29,046 nucleotides of DNA from an uncultured Parabacteroides sp. (GCF_902493135.1 NZ_CABUOD010000050.1:1-29046), one strand, 5' to 3'; shown: positions 8,658 to 17,380, numbered from the stretch's first letter. The notes: generated by a model not told the origin, from the sequence alone. Numbers and translations are program-made.

Positions 8658-8701
8658 ATGTGAAACACTGGAAATAAAAAACCTTTTATTCTAATTATTA
8701 T

Positions 8702-9934
8702 ATGAATACTCTTACAACAAAACAAGGAATCGGAACGAAAGTTCAACTCTGTACAATGATGTTTATGCAGTATATGCTGAGTGCAGTCTGGTGGGTTCCT
8801 TTAGCCGCTTATCTTTCCCATACGCTTAAATTGGAAGTGTATCAGGTCTCATTGGTGCTGAGTGCAATGGCTATCGGTGCGATGGCCTCCTCTTTTATCG
8901 GTGCGATTGCCGACCGTTATTTTGCCGCCGAGAAGATCTTGGCAGTATTGAATATACTGACAGGTGTCTTTTTGCTCCTGGCAGCCCAGCAGACAACATT
9001 TGCCCCGCTTATGACCTGTGTCGTGCTGGCGATGCTTTGCCACATGCCGACACAGAGCCTGACCAGTACGATCGCCATGAGCCACACGCCGTCGGAGCAG
9101 TTCCCGCGTATCCGCATGTTCGGTTCGGTGGGCTGGGTCGCTTCCGGCATCTTCAGTGTGGTTGCCCTTCATGTGATGCATTTGCCCGCTTTCGACGATA
9201 CGAACCTGCCGATGTATTGCGGCGCCGCCGTCTGTTTCGTGGCTGCGCTTCTGAACCTGCGGTTGCCGCACACTCCGCCTTCGGTTGACAAGAGTGCCGG
9301 TATCTCGGTGATGGATATAACCGGGTTCAGCGCTTTCTCCCTGATGAAGGATAAGAATTACCGGGCTTTCATGATCCTGACGTTTCTGGCTATCATCCCG
9401 TTCAACCTGTATCATGTGTATGGCTCGATGATTCTCGCGGACGAGCATGTACAGAATATAACGGTGACACTGAACCTCGGGCAGTTGGCGGAAATGTTTT
9501 TCCTGGTCATCACCACTTCGATACTGATAAAGTCGGGGATCAAGAATACCCTGATCTTCGGTATGATCGCCCTCGTGGTCCGGTATGCTTCGTTCTATAT
9601 CGGTGCGGAAACCGGCGTGCAATGGTTCTACTATATCGGAATTATCGTGCACGGGTTGATCTTCGGCCTCTTCTTTGTCGGCGGCCAGGTTTATACGGAT
9701 AATGTGGCGCCGAAAGATATGAAAGCGCAGGCGCAGGGTCTGCTTTTCTTCCTGGTATGGGGCATCGGCTTCCTGATCGGGACGCTTTGGAACGGATGGC
9801 TGATCGGCCTTTTCCGTGACGGGGATAAATGTGACTGGCCTGTCGTCTTTGCCATCTCGACCCTGTTCTCGTTCATATTACTGATCCTTTTTGTCTTCTT
9901 ATTCAAACCGGTAGCATTAAAGACTAATAAATAA
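8702..9934 (+). CDS. MFS transporter, nucleoside:H+ symporter type
   Basis: A 410-residue, very hydrophobic protein with about 12 membrane helices. The N-terminal half (KVQLCTMMFMQYMLSAVWWVPLAAYL, then GAIADRYFAAEKIL after helix 2) and the central segment RIRMFGSVGWVASGIF resemble the NupG/XapB nucleoside:proton symporters of the major facilitator superfamily. FFLVWGIGFLIGTLWNGWLIG lies near the C-terminus. It should import a small solute, probably a nucleoside, across the inner membrane using the proton gradient. The substrate is inferred from family resemblance only. It is divergent from the HTCS, which is the obvious candidate regulator, and is followed by a strong terminator. Many Bacteroidales annotations call such proteins MFS nucleoside permeases. 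Confidence 0.85.
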   Translation: MNTLTTKQGIGTKVQLCTMMFMQYMLSAVWWVPLAAYLSHTLKLEVYQVSLVLSAMAIGAMASSFIGAIADRYFAAEKILAVLNILTGVFLLLAAQQTTFAPLMTCVVLAMLCHMPTQSLTSTIAMSHTPSEQFPRIRMFGSVGWVASGIFSVVALHVMHLPAFDDTNLPMYCGAAVCFVAALLNLRLPHTPPSVDKSAGISVMDITGFSAFSLMKDKNYRAFMILTFLAIIPFNLYHVYGSMILADEHVQNITVTLNLGQLAEMFFLVITTSILIKSGIKNTLIFGMIALVVRYASFYIGAETGVQWFYYIGIIVHGLIFGLFFVGGQVYTDNVAPKDMKAQAQGLLFFLVWGIGFLIGTLWNGWLIGLFRDGDKCDWPVVFAISTLFSFILLILFVFLFKPVALKTNK

Positions 9935-10013
9935 CATAGAGTAGTAAAGTAGTAATTTTATCAAACCCTTTTTAATTCTCAAGATCAAATATATTATCAC
10001 ACGCCAGATGTAC

Positions 10014-10050
10014 AGCGGGCTGTCCAACAAGTTTAGACAGCCCGCTTTTA
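10014..10050 (+). terminator. Intrinsic terminator after the MFS gene
   Basis: A perfect 11-bp GC-rich stem, AGCGGGCTGTC (10014-10024) with its complement at 10036-10046, an 11-nt loop, then TTTTA. It lies 80 nt after the MFS stop. Confidence 0.85.
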
Positions 10051-10123
10051 TTGATGGGAATTAGTTCCGGTCACTTATACTTTTATGTCTTCACCGGTTC
10101 TTGGTGCTTAAGTGGTACAAAAT

Positions 10124-10163
10124 AAAATCCCCCCGTACTCTTACAAGCGAGCCGGGGGATTTT
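10124..10163 (-). terminator. Intrinsic terminator after the SQR gene (bidirectional)
   Basis: A perfect 10-bp stem, AAAATCCCCC (10124-10133) with GGGGGATTTT (10154-10163). On the - strand the stem is followed by ATTTTATTTT-like U-rich sequence, 38 nt after the stop of the oxidoreductase. The symmetric A/T ends also allow activity on the + strand. The 9935-10201 gap between convergent genes holds these two terminators and nothing else I recognise. Confidence 0.8.
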
Positions 10164-10201
10164 CAGTTTGGCATTTTTATTATAGGGAGTTGTTTAGGTT
10201 A

Positions 10202-11578
10202 TCATGCCCAGCCGTTCAACATTCCGTAGAAATACATGGGTTTCAGGAAATAAACCTTTAACAGCCATGCGGCCCAGAGTTCCTTCGAGGTGTCCATCAT
10301 CGTGAACGGGAACGAGTTTTGAGCCTCTTTCTTGTAGTTGAATTCGCACAAAAGAACGTGTCCATAGTCCGTTACAATTGGGCAGGCGGCGTATCCGTCA
10401 TATTTCTCTGCCGGTTCTTTGCCTTCCATCAGCGAAATCAGGTTCTTGGCGGCGATAGGCACCTGCTTGCGGATTGCGGCAGATGTCTTGCTGGTCGGAA
10501 TTCCTGCTACGTCTCCCAGGGAAACGATGTTCGGATATGTCTTGTGCACCAATGTTTCTTTGTCAACCATTACCCAGGCATCGGCAGCCAGTTTGCCTTC
10601 CGTCCATCCCAGACCGGCTTCTTTTACGAAATCGGGAGCCGACATCGGCGGCGTGAAATGCAGGAAGTCATAATCTTCTACAAACGGCGTGTAGACTTTC
10701 TGATCGCCCACTGTTTCGATCTTCTCAAAATGTACCTGCTTGGCGGATGTATCCACTCCTTTTACCCGTACATTCAGGTTGATTGGCACATTGCGTTCCT
10801 TATAGATTTCCAACAGGCGGGGAGTGAAATAGGGGATATCATACAATTCCTTGGAAGCTGTATAGTAATTCAGATCCACCTTGTCACGTGTTCCCTGCTT
10901 GCGGTTGTAATGTTCTGTCAACAGACAGATCTTTTTCGGTGCGCCTCCGCATTTATGCTTCGTGTATGTGTCGGTGAAGATACCGCGTCCGCCTGTCTTG
11001 GAAAATTCCTGCAAGGCTTTCCAGGTCTTCTGTGCACCTTCATAGTCATAAATGCTGTTGGCATTGCCCTGGCCTAACGTGTCATGCGTGATGCCTTCCA
11101 CCTTTTCCCAGTTGATCTGGATTCCGGGGGTCAGGACCAGGAAATCGTAAGCGATCTTACCGTTATTTTTAGTCGTTACCTGATTCCATACGGGATCGAC
11201 GGCGGCAACAGAGTCTTTAATCCATTTGATATCGCTGGGCATGCAGTCCTCCTGCTTTTTCCAGACGTCATCGGGTTGGTACACGCCTGATGCGATCAGG
11301 GTGAAGCCCGGTTGATAAAACTGACGGTCACTGGGATCGATCAAAGTGATATCCGGCTTGTCCAGCCAGCTCTTTAAACGGGCGGCCATACTGATACCGG
11401 CAGCGCCTCCGCCGATAATTACTATTTTACCTTTGGCATTGCTTGAAAATGCTTTTGCCTTTTGTGTACTTGCAGCGGTCAGTAAACCGGCCATTGCCAT
11501 CAGCTTGAAAAAGTGGCGGCGATCGATACCTTTCTTCTCAAACGCCTTCAAATGATCTTCCAGTTCGTGTTTCATCAT
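10202..11578 (-). CDS. sqr: Tat-exported sulfide:quinone oxidoreductase homologue
   Basis: I take the start at 11578, giving 458 residues; an upstream ATG at 11623 would add 15 residues with no visible benefit. The N-terminus has a twin-arginine motif (DRRHFFK, R20-R21) before a hydrophobic AMAGLLTAAS segment, preceded by an unusually long charged n-region. An FAD-binding GxGxxG-type motif follows (VIIGGGAAG, about 52-61). The two redox cysteines of the human-SQOR-like type are both present: C210 in KCGGAPKK and C399 in DGYAACPIVT. DFLHFTPPMSAPD, VSLGDVAGIPTSKT and a C-terminal amphipathic tail (LLKVYFLKPMYFYGML) also match that family. SQR oxidises sulfide to sulfane sulfur and passes electrons to quinone on the membrane. 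A Tat signal places it on the periplasmic side. The LuxR-type regulator gene lies just upstream on the same strand. A weak promoter-like CAAAGAAA (11603-11610) lies before the start. Confidence 0.88.
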   Translation of the reverse strand: MMKHELEDHLKAFEKKGIDRRHFFKLMAMAGLLTAASTQKAKAFSSNAKGKIVIIGGGAAGISMAARLKSWLDKPDITLIDPSDRQFYQPGFTLIASGVYQPDDVWKKQEDCMPSDIKWIKDSVAAVDPVWNQVTTKNNGKIAYDFLVLTPGIQINWEKVEGITHDTLGQGNANSIYDYEGAQKTWKALQEFSKTGGRGIFTDTYTKHKCGGAPKKICLLTEHYNRKQGTRDKVDLNYYTASKELYDIPYFTPRLLEIYKERNVPINLNVRVKGVDTSAKQVHFEKIETVGDQKVYTPFVEDYDFLHFTPPMSAPDFVKEAGLGWTEGKLAADAWVMVDKETLVHKTYPNIVSLGDVAGIPTSKTSAAIRKQVPIAAKNLISLMEGKEPAEKYDGYAACPIVTDYGHVLLCEFNYKKEAQNSFPFTMMDTSKELWAAWLLKVYFLKPMYFYGMLNGWA

Positions 11579-11774
11579 GTCTAAAAAATTAGATTTTGGT
11601 TGCAAAGAAAGGATAATCCGCAAGGGCGTACAAGGAAAGGGCTACTACATGGCTTGCGCAAGTGTTTTGAGTGGGAAGAAATACTACTACATTACTTTCT
11701 CATATCTATTTATTATGTATATAATCGATTGATCTATTGGAGGATATTGGATATACGTTTCTGATAAAATATTT

Positions 11775-13832
11775 TCAGAAACTCATTAGGAAATCGACCA
11801 GATTCGTATCCCCTTCCAGCTCCAAACGCTTCCTCAGGCGGTATCGGCGCAGCTCTATCGCCCGCACGGATACGTTCATGAGGGATGCGATTTCCTTTGT
11901 GGAGAGATTCATGCGGAGCAGGCAGCAGATACGAAGATCGCCTGTCGTGAGATCGTTGTACTGTTGTCTGAGGCGGTCCATGAAATTTTGGTGCGTGCTG
12001 TTGAAATAGCTTTCGAACAGTACCCAGTCCGATTGGTTGTTCAAAGTCTCTTCCATCAAAGTTTTCATGCGGGTGTAGAGCTTGTTAGGATAACGCTCGC
12101 CCAGCGTCTCTTTTTGTTTTTCCAGTTCCTCCAACAGACTTTGGATGGCTTGGTTGCGTTTGACAAGGGCGGTCGTCTGGAGTGTCAGTTCGTTGTTCTT
12201 GTTTTGCAACTCGGCTTCGAGCATCCGGTTCTTCATGACTTGCATCTGTTGCTGTTCGGCCTGCCGTTCGGCTTCGGCTTTTTCCTGTTCTTCCTTATGC
12301 AAGTTTTTCAGGTTGTAGCGGAGCACGGACTGCACGAGGAACCAGACGAGTGCGATATAGACAAGCCACGCCCATACGGTGTTGTACCAGGGAGGGCGCA
12401 CTTCGATGGACAATGTGAGTTCGGGATAGGGACCTTTGATGACGTATTTGCGGACTTTCAATTCATAGCGTCCTTCCGGTAATTGCAGGAAAGAAATTTT
12501 TCCGTCGCGTTGCCAGGCGGACCAGTCCGAGGATACCCCTTCGATCTTGTAGCTGATCTGGTGGTTGGAGGTGAATATCGTAGTTCCTACCCAGGCATTG
12601 AACTCCTGGAAATCGTGCGGAAGAGAGATACGTTGCGTGTTGATCGGCAAATGATGCGTGCCGGAAGCGTCTATATACTCCAGTCCTGAAATCTTCAAAG
12701 GGGTATTTCCGAGACTGTTTCCGATTAATTCGCGGATGTTTATCAGTAATGCGCCTTGCATGGCCGAAATCAAAACGAGAGAGTCGTTTAACGGAATGAT
12801 CCTTTTACCTCTTGTTACGAGGTTCATATTGTAATTGTCGAAAAGCAGGCGACATTTCAATGTCCCGATACCGTCTGCCACATGAAACAGTCCGGCTTCG
12901 TTTCCGATGGAGAGCCAGTACAGATCATCACCTGCCGGATAAATATGTTCAGCACGGGCGAATACACCCAACGCTTCCGTATCCCGGAATAATTGTTTAA
13001 GGGCCGGTACAGTCTCTTTTTCAATCTTTAGGTACGGTCGTGTTTCGGTTTCTGTGACAGGTACAAAAGGACTTCCGGCAACCAGTGAGCGTTTGAAATA
13101 GCCGAGGTTAGTCTGCATATACAATTCTTCGCCATCCAACCCCGCATTTATCAGTTTGCCGATTGAACTTCTTTTGCCCAGTAGCGTGATTGGAGGATTA
13201 AAAGTGATTTGTGATAATCCGTTGTCGAGGGCTACCCAGATTTGCTGCGAGTCCTGTACGCAAATAAAACGGACGATATTATCCTGTAACTGGTTCTGTA
13301 AAGACAAATGTTGCAGGATGGTGCCGTCGGAAGCGGTGATATATAATCCTTGTGTCAGCGTACCGATGAAAAAGTATGTGCCGTTGGTTGCGAACGCGCT
13401 GGGATGTGCGTCCTGTATTTCTTTTGGTAAGGTAAAGGGTATTTCAATGGGAGGGGGAGTAAACCGTACTTCGGGCGGGATAGTGTTTAGCGGATGATAA
13501 TGTAGTATTCCGTCCCGGTCGCCTGTCCAGCTCCCCAACATGGTGGTGTTGCGGGTGTAGATCGTGTCGTTATAGTACGTTATGCCGGTTATCTCCTCCT
13601 GTCCCGGTAATGAATATAGTTTCCAGGTATTTCCATCGAAAGCAAGAAGCCCTGAATTATTGGCGGCATACAGCATGCCGTCCGGTGTCAAGGAAAACCC
13701 CCAGTTCTGGCAGCTCGCCTTATAATCGTCTACCGTATAATTTTTTACGAATATGTAGGGAATGGCTACTGACGCGTGCACAGCAGGTACCGTGAACAGG
13801 AAAGAAATGAGAATGATCAGTAGTCTATACAT
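11775..13832 (-). CDS. Membrane-bound LuxR-type regulator with Y_Y_Y sensor domain
   Basis: A 685-residue one-component regulator. It has a signal peptide (MYRLLIILISFLFTVPAVHAS), a periplasmic beta-propeller-like sensor (about 25-400), a triple-tyrosine (Y_Y_Y) domain (about 410-480, ending EVRPPWYNTV), one membrane helix (about 485-507), a long coiled coil (about 510-590, KEEQEKAEAERQAEQQQ and following) and a C-terminal LuxR-like helix-turn-helix (about 635-680, LSTKEIASLMNVSVRAIELRR). There is no histidine kinase or receiver domain, so the signal must pass through the membrane helix and coiled coil directly to the DNA-binding domain, as proposed for SusR-like proteins. The SQR gene is 196 nt downstream on the same strand and may be its target. 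The ligand is unknown. The start is supported by the signal peptide. Confidence 0.9.
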   Translation of the reverse strand: MYRLLIILISFLFTVPAVHASVAIPYIFVKNYTVDDYKASCQNWGFSLTPDGMLYAANNSGLLAFDGNTWKLYSLPGQEEITGITYYNDTIYTRNTTMLGSWTGDRDGILHYHPLNTIPPEVRFTPPPIEIPFTLPKEIQDAHPSAFATNGTYFFIGTLTQGLYITASDGTILQHLSLQNQLQDNIVRFICVQDSQQIWVALDNGLSQITFNPPITLLGKRSSIGKLINAGLDGEELYMQTNLGYFKRSLVAGSPFVPVTETETRPYLKIEKETVPALKQLFRDTEALGVFARAEHIYPAGDDLYWLSIGNEAGLFHVADGIGTLKCRLLFDNYNMNLVTRGKRIIPLNDSLVLISAMQGALLINIRELIGNSLGNTPLKISGLEYIDASGTHHLPINTQRISLPHDFQEFNAWVGTTIFTSNHQISYKIEGVSSDWSAWQRDGKISFLQLPEGRYELKVRKYVIKGPYPELTLSIEVRPPWYNTVWAWLVYIALVWFLVQSVLRYNLKNLHKEEQEKAEAERQAEQQQMQVMKNRMLEAELQNKNNELTLQTTALVKRNQAIQSLLEELEKQKETLGERYPNKLYTRMKTLMEETLNNQSDWVLFESYFNSTHQNFMDRLRQQYNDLTTGDLRICCLLRMNLSTKEIASLMNVSVRAIELRRYRLRKRLELEGDTNLVDFLMSF

Positions 13833-13849
13833 AGGTCTATATGAATAAT

Positions 13850-13896
13850 AGGCACGGATTTCACGGTTTGTCGATAAAACTGTGTAATCCGTGCCT
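13850..13896. repeat. Long hairpin between carB and the LuxR-type regulator
   Basis: An inverted repeat with 20-nt arms (13850-13869 and 13877-13896), 18 Watson-Crick pairs, one G-T pair, one mismatch and a 7-nt loop. The arms contain GGCACGGATT and AATCCGTGCC, and the CCGTGxAATCCGTG wording resembles REP-like palindromes scattered in many genomes. Reading on the - strand there is no U tract after it, so it is a poor intrinsic terminator for carB. If the -7 element at 13908-13915 is used, it would form in the 5' leader of the regulator mRNA, ending 17 nt from the start codon. Confidence 0.6.
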
Positions 13897-13907
13897 GAAT
13901 TGTGCTA

Positions 13908-13915
13908 CAAATATA
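13908..13915 (-). promoter_or_regulatory. Candidate -7 element for the LuxR-type regulator
   Basis: CAAATATA on the + strand reads TATATTTG on the - strand, a full match to TAnnTTTG, 13 nt after the carB stop. No TTTG lies at the proper upstream distance, so the call is tentative. Confidence 0.4.
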
Positions 13916-13928
13916 ATTAAATTCTCAA

Positions 13929-16900
13929 TTATTTGTATTCCTGCCAGCTCTTAATCTGGATGTCTTTTTCATCCATATTGCAGAAGGCGCTGATGAAGGC
14001 GCTTGCCAAGCGGGCGTTGGTGATCAAAGGTATGTTATGATCGATCGCCGCACGGCGGATTTTGTAACCGTTGGTCAGCTCGCGCTTGCTGTGGTCCTTC
14101 GGGATGTTGACAACCAGTTCGAACACGTGCTGGCTGAACAGATCCATGATGTTCAGGTCGCCCTGTTCGTCCGGCCAGCAAACGGCTGTCGCAGGGATAT
14201 CGTTTTCATTCAGGAATTTAGCTGTTCCGGCCGTACCGTAGATGTGATAACCTTTGGCTGCTAACATGTGGCATGGTTCCAACAGTTCGGCCTTGCTTTT
14301 GGCGGCTCCTGAAGAAACCAGTATGTTCTTTTGCGGAATCCTGTTTCCGACAGCCATCATGGCGGAAAGCAATGCTTCGTCGAAGTCGTCGCCGATACAG
14401 CCTACTTCACCTGTAGAACTCATATCCACGCCCAATACAGGGTCGGCCTTGTGCAGGCGGGCAAACGAGAACTGGGAGGCCTTCACGCCGATCCAGTCGA
14501 TATCGAATGCGCTCTTGTCCGGTTTGGTGTAAGGAGCGTCGAGCATGATACGGGTTGCCGTTTCGATAAAGTTGCGTTTCAGCACTTTTGATACGAACGG
14601 GAAGCTGCGGGATGCACGCAGGTTACATTCGATTACCTTCACATCGTTGTTCTTGGCCAGGAACTGGATGTTGAACGGTCCGCTGATGTTCAGCTCTTTG
14701 GCGATCATCTTGCTGACCTTCTTGATGCGGCGGGCTGTTTCGAAGTAGATCTTTTGTGCCGGGAATACCAGCGTCGCGTCACCGGAGTGGACACCGGCAA
14801 ATTCGATATGTTCGGAGATTGCGTACTCGACCACTTCGCCGTTCATGGCTACCGCATCGAATTCGATTTCTTTCGCTCCCTGCAGGAATTCGGAAACGAC
14901 TACCGGATATTCTTTGGAAACCTTGGCTGCCAGGTTCAGGAATTCGATCATCTGCTCCTTGCTGTGGCATACGTTCATGGCTGCGCCGGAAAGCACGTAA
15001 GACGGACGGATCAGGATCGGGAAACCCACCTTTGCGATAAAGGCGTCGATCTCTTCCATGCTGGTCAACTCGGCCCAACGCGGCTGGTCGATACCTAACG
15101 TATCCAACATCGCGGAGAATTTATGACGGTTTTCGGCACGGTCGATCGACAGCGGCGATGTTCCCAATACAGGCACATTCTGACGGTACAGCTTCATGGC
15201 GAGGTTGTTCGGGATCTGTCCGCCTACGGACACGATCACACCTTTCGGAAGTTCCAGATCCATGACGTCGAGTACGCGTTCGAACGAGAGTTCGTCGAAG
15301 TACAGTCGGTCGCACATGTCGTAATCGGTTGAAACCGTTTCCGGGTTGTAGTTGATCATGATGGATTTGTAGCCTAACTTGCGGGCCGTCTGTGCGGCAT
15401 TCACCGAACACCAGTCGAACTCTACGGAAGAACCGATGCGGTAGGCGCCCGAACCTAAGATCACGACGCTCTTGTCGTTCGGATAGTAGGAAATGTCGTG
15501 CTGGCTGCCATCGTATGTCATGTACAGGTAGTTCGTCAGTTCGGGATGTTCCGATGCGATCGTATTGATGCGTTTCACGCTCGGCAGGATACCTAACTTC
15601 TTACGCAGGTTGCGCACGCGGATGTTTTCCTTTTCCATGTTGCCATCCGGATGTTCGACGTAGCGGGCGATCTGGAAGTCGGAGAATCCCAGACGTTTTG
15701 CCTCTTTCAGCACGTCTTCCGGCAGGTCTTCGATCTTATTGTAAGCAGACAGTACTTTCGTATAGTCTACGATGTTTTTCAGCTTTTCCAGGAACCACGG
15801 AGTGATCTTGGACAGTTGGTGGATGCGGTCTACCGTGTAGCCTTCTTCCAGCGCCTTGGCTACGGCGAAGATGCGCAGGTCGGTCGGATTGGCCAACGCG
15901 TCGTCCAGGTTGTCGAACTCCACGTCGTTGTTGCCGACGAAACCGTGCATGCCTTGTCCGATCATACGCAGACCTTTCTGCATGATTTCCTCGAAGCTCT
16001 TGCCGATCGACATGATCTCGCCGACAGACTTCATGCTCGAACCGATCAGGCGGCTTACACCGACGAACTTGGTCAAGTCCCAACGCGGGATCTTCACGAT
16101 CATATAATCTACTTCAGGTGCTTTATAGGCGGAGTTGGGAGTTCCCATCTCGCCGATTTCGTCGAGGCTGTAACCCAATGCCAGCTTGGCAGCCACGAAT
16201 GCCAGCGGATAACCGCTCGCTTTGGATGCGAGTGCGGAAGAACGGCTCAGGCGGGCGTTTACTTCGATCACGCGGTAGTCGCAAGTCTCGGAGTTGAATG
16301 CATATTGGATGTTGCATTCGCCGATGATGCCCAGATGGCGGATCGTCTTGGTCGAAAGTTCTTTCAACAGGTCCAGTTCCTTGTCCGTCAGTGAGCAGGT
16401 AGGAGCGACAACGATACTTTCACCGGTGTGTACGCCTAACGGGTCCACATTTTCCATGCTTACGACCGTGAAGCAGTGGTCGTTCTTGTCGCGGATTACT
16501 TCAAATTCGATTTCCTTCCAGCCTTTCAGCGATTCTTCCACCAGTACCTGGGGGGAATAGGCGAAAGCGCTTTCTGCCAGTGTACGCAGTTCGGTTTCGT
16601 CCTTGCAGATACCGCTACCCATGCCGCCCAACGCGTATGCGGAACGGATCATGACCGGGAAGCCGATCTCGTAGGCAGCCTTCACGGCATCTTCCAGGTT
16701 TTCGACAGCGTGGCTGACCGGAGTTTTTACATCTATCTCGTCAAGTTTCTTTACAAACAGGTCGCGGTCTTCCGTGTACATGATCGCTTCGACCGAAGTT
16801 CCCAGTACCTTTACACCGTATTTGGCCAGTGTTCCGCTGGTATACAGTTCGGTTCCGCAGTTCAGGGCAGTCTGTCCGCCGAAAGCCAGCAGGATGCCGT

Positions 16901-17147
16901 CCGGTTGTTCTTTTTTGATCACTTCTTCAACAAAGTAAGGAGTGATCGGCAGGAAATACACCTTGTCGGCTACCCCTTCTGATGTTTGAATGGTTGCAAT
17001 GTTCGGATTGAGCAATACGGTGCTGATTCCTTCTTCCTTCAGCGCCTTCAATGCTTGTGAACCGGAGTAGTCAAACTCTCCGGCCTGTCCGATCTTCAAG
17101 GCTCCGGAGCCCAGGACAATCACCTTTTTGATACCACTTTTCGACAT
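13929..17147 (-). CDS. carB: Carbamoyl-phosphate synthase large subunit
   Basis: A 1072-residue, full-length CarB that makes carbamoyl phosphate from bicarbonate, ammonia (from glutamine via CarA) and two ATP, feeding pyrimidine and arginine synthesis. It has the duplicated architecture: the N-terminal half starts VIVLGSGALKIGQAGEFDYSGSQ and has an ATP-grasp with MIRSAYALGGMGSG, ENVDPLGVHTGES and EVNARLSRSSALASKASGYPLA. The second half repeats this (VVILGSGAYRIGSSVEFDW, ILIRPSYVLSGAAM, SGDATLVFPAQ, ECNLRASRSFPFVSK). A C-terminal MGS-like allosteric domain occupies about 930-1072. The carA gene is not adjacent: upstream is a ligase-like membrane gene and downstream a regulator. The start is preceded by a 227-nt leader with a promoter, a small ORF and a terminator, pointing to attenuation. 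Confidence 0.97.
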   Translation of the reverse strand: MSKSGIKKVIVLGSGALKIGQAGEFDYSGSQALKALKEEGISTVLLNPNIATIQTSEGVADKVYFLPITPYFVEEVIKKEQPDGILLAFGGQTALNCGTELYTSGTLAKYGVKVLGTSVEAIMYTEDRDLFVKKLDEIDVKTPVSHAVENLEDAVKAAYEIGFPVMIRSAYALGGMGSGICKDETELRTLAESAFAYSPQVLVEESLKGWKEIEFEVIRDKNDHCFTVVSMENVDPLGVHTGESIVVAPTCSLTDKELDLLKELSTKTIRHLGIIGECNIQYAFNSETCDYRVIEVNARLSRSSALASKASGYPLAFVAAKLALGYSLDEIGEMGTPNSAYKAPEVDYMIVKIPRWDLTKFVGVSRLIGSSMKSVGEIMSIGKSFEEIMQKGLRMIGQGMHGFVGNNDVEFDNLDDALANPTDLRIFAVAKALEEGYTVDRIHQLSKITPWFLEKLKNIVDYTKVLSAYNKIEDLPEDVLKEAKRLGFSDFQIARYVEHPDGNMEKENIRVRNLRKKLGILPSVKRINTIASEHPELTNYLYMTYDGSQHDISYYPNDKSVVILGSGAYRIGSSVEFDWCSVNAAQTARKLGYKSIMINYNPETVSTDYDMCDRLYFDELSFERVLDVMDLELPKGVIVSVGGQIPNNLAMKLYRQNVPVLGTSPLSIDRAENRHKFSAMLDTLGIDQPRWAELTSMEEIDAFIAKVGFPILIRPSYVLSGAAMNVCHSKEQMIEFLNLAAKVSKEYPVVVSEFLQGAKEIEFDAVAMNGEVVEYAISEHIEFAGVHSGDATLVFPAQKIYFETARRIKKVSKMIAKELNISGPFNIQFLAKNNDVKVIECNLRASRSFPFVSKVLKRNFIETATRIMLDAPYTKPDKSAFDIDWIGVKASQFSFARLHKADPVLGVDMSSTGEVGCIGDDFDEALLSAMMAVGNRIPQKNILVSSGAAKSKAELLEPCHMLAAKGYHIYGTAGTAKFLNENDIPATAVCWPDEQGDLNIMDLFSQHVFELVVNIPKDHSKRELTNGYKIRRAAIDHNIPLITNARLASAFISAFCNMDEKDIQIKSWQEYK

Positions 17148-17216
17148 AGTAATTTGGGTTGTTTAATTTATTGATTTTATAGAATGTTATAATTGTCTTA
17201 CAAGATCACAGGGTAC

Positions 17217-17250
17217 AAAAAAAATGCGTTAGTAAAAATAACTAACGCAT
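17217..17250 (-). terminator. Intrinsic terminator in the carB leader (candidate attenuator)
   Basis: A perfect 10-bp stem, ATGCGTTAGT (17224-17233) with its complement (17241-17250), and a 7-nt loop. On the - strand it is followed by a run of eight or more T residues (17217-17224), a textbook terminator. It ends about 70 nt before the carB ATG and begins one base after the stop codon of the small ORF at 17252-17356. Between it and carB no TAnnTTTG element is present, so carB expression probably depends on read-through. Confidence 0.8.
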
Positions 17251-17251
17251 C

Positions 17252-17356
17252 CTATATAACCAAATGATAATCCTTTAAAATGAAGAAATGAGTTTCATCA
17301 TCCGACATATAACCGGAAAAGTACGCTGGATTATCCTTATGTGCTTTCTGTGCCAT
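17252..17356 (-). CDS. Candidate 34-codon leader peptide of carB
   Basis: An ORF of 34 codons plus TAG in the carB leader, starting MAQKAHKDNP and ending KDYHLVI. Its ATG lies about 19 nt from the predicted transcription start and its stop is one base from the terminator stem at 17224-17250. A ribosome finishing it would cover the 5' arm of that stem. It has no run of a single regulatory amino acid codon, but is rich in Tyr and Phe and includes U-rich tracts such as CATTTCTTCATTTTAAAG. A small inverted repeat (17281-17300) lies in its middle and could act as a pause hairpin. An open frame of this length is not rare by chance, so the call rests on its position. The plain alternative is a stand-alone small gene with its own terminator. 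Confidence 0.45.
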   Translation of the reverse strand: MAQKAHKDNPAYFSGYMSDDETHFFILKDYHLVI

Positions 17357-17380
17357 GAAACGCTCTCTTCAAAATTTCGG

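Noticed and set aside
8849..9652. 267-codon open frame antisense to the MFS gene
   Set aside because: The + strand encodes a full 12-helix transporter. The antisense translation is rich in H, Q and R without domain features.
11653..11662. CTTGCGCAAG palindrome upstream of the SQR gene
   Set aside because: A 10-bp palindrome is short and isolated; no second copy and no good promoter nearby, so no operator claim is made.
11759..11780. Hairpin TTCTGA/TCAGAA at the end of the LuxR-type regulator gene as a terminator
   Set aside because: Short, A/T-rich, with a mismatch and no U tract on the - strand.
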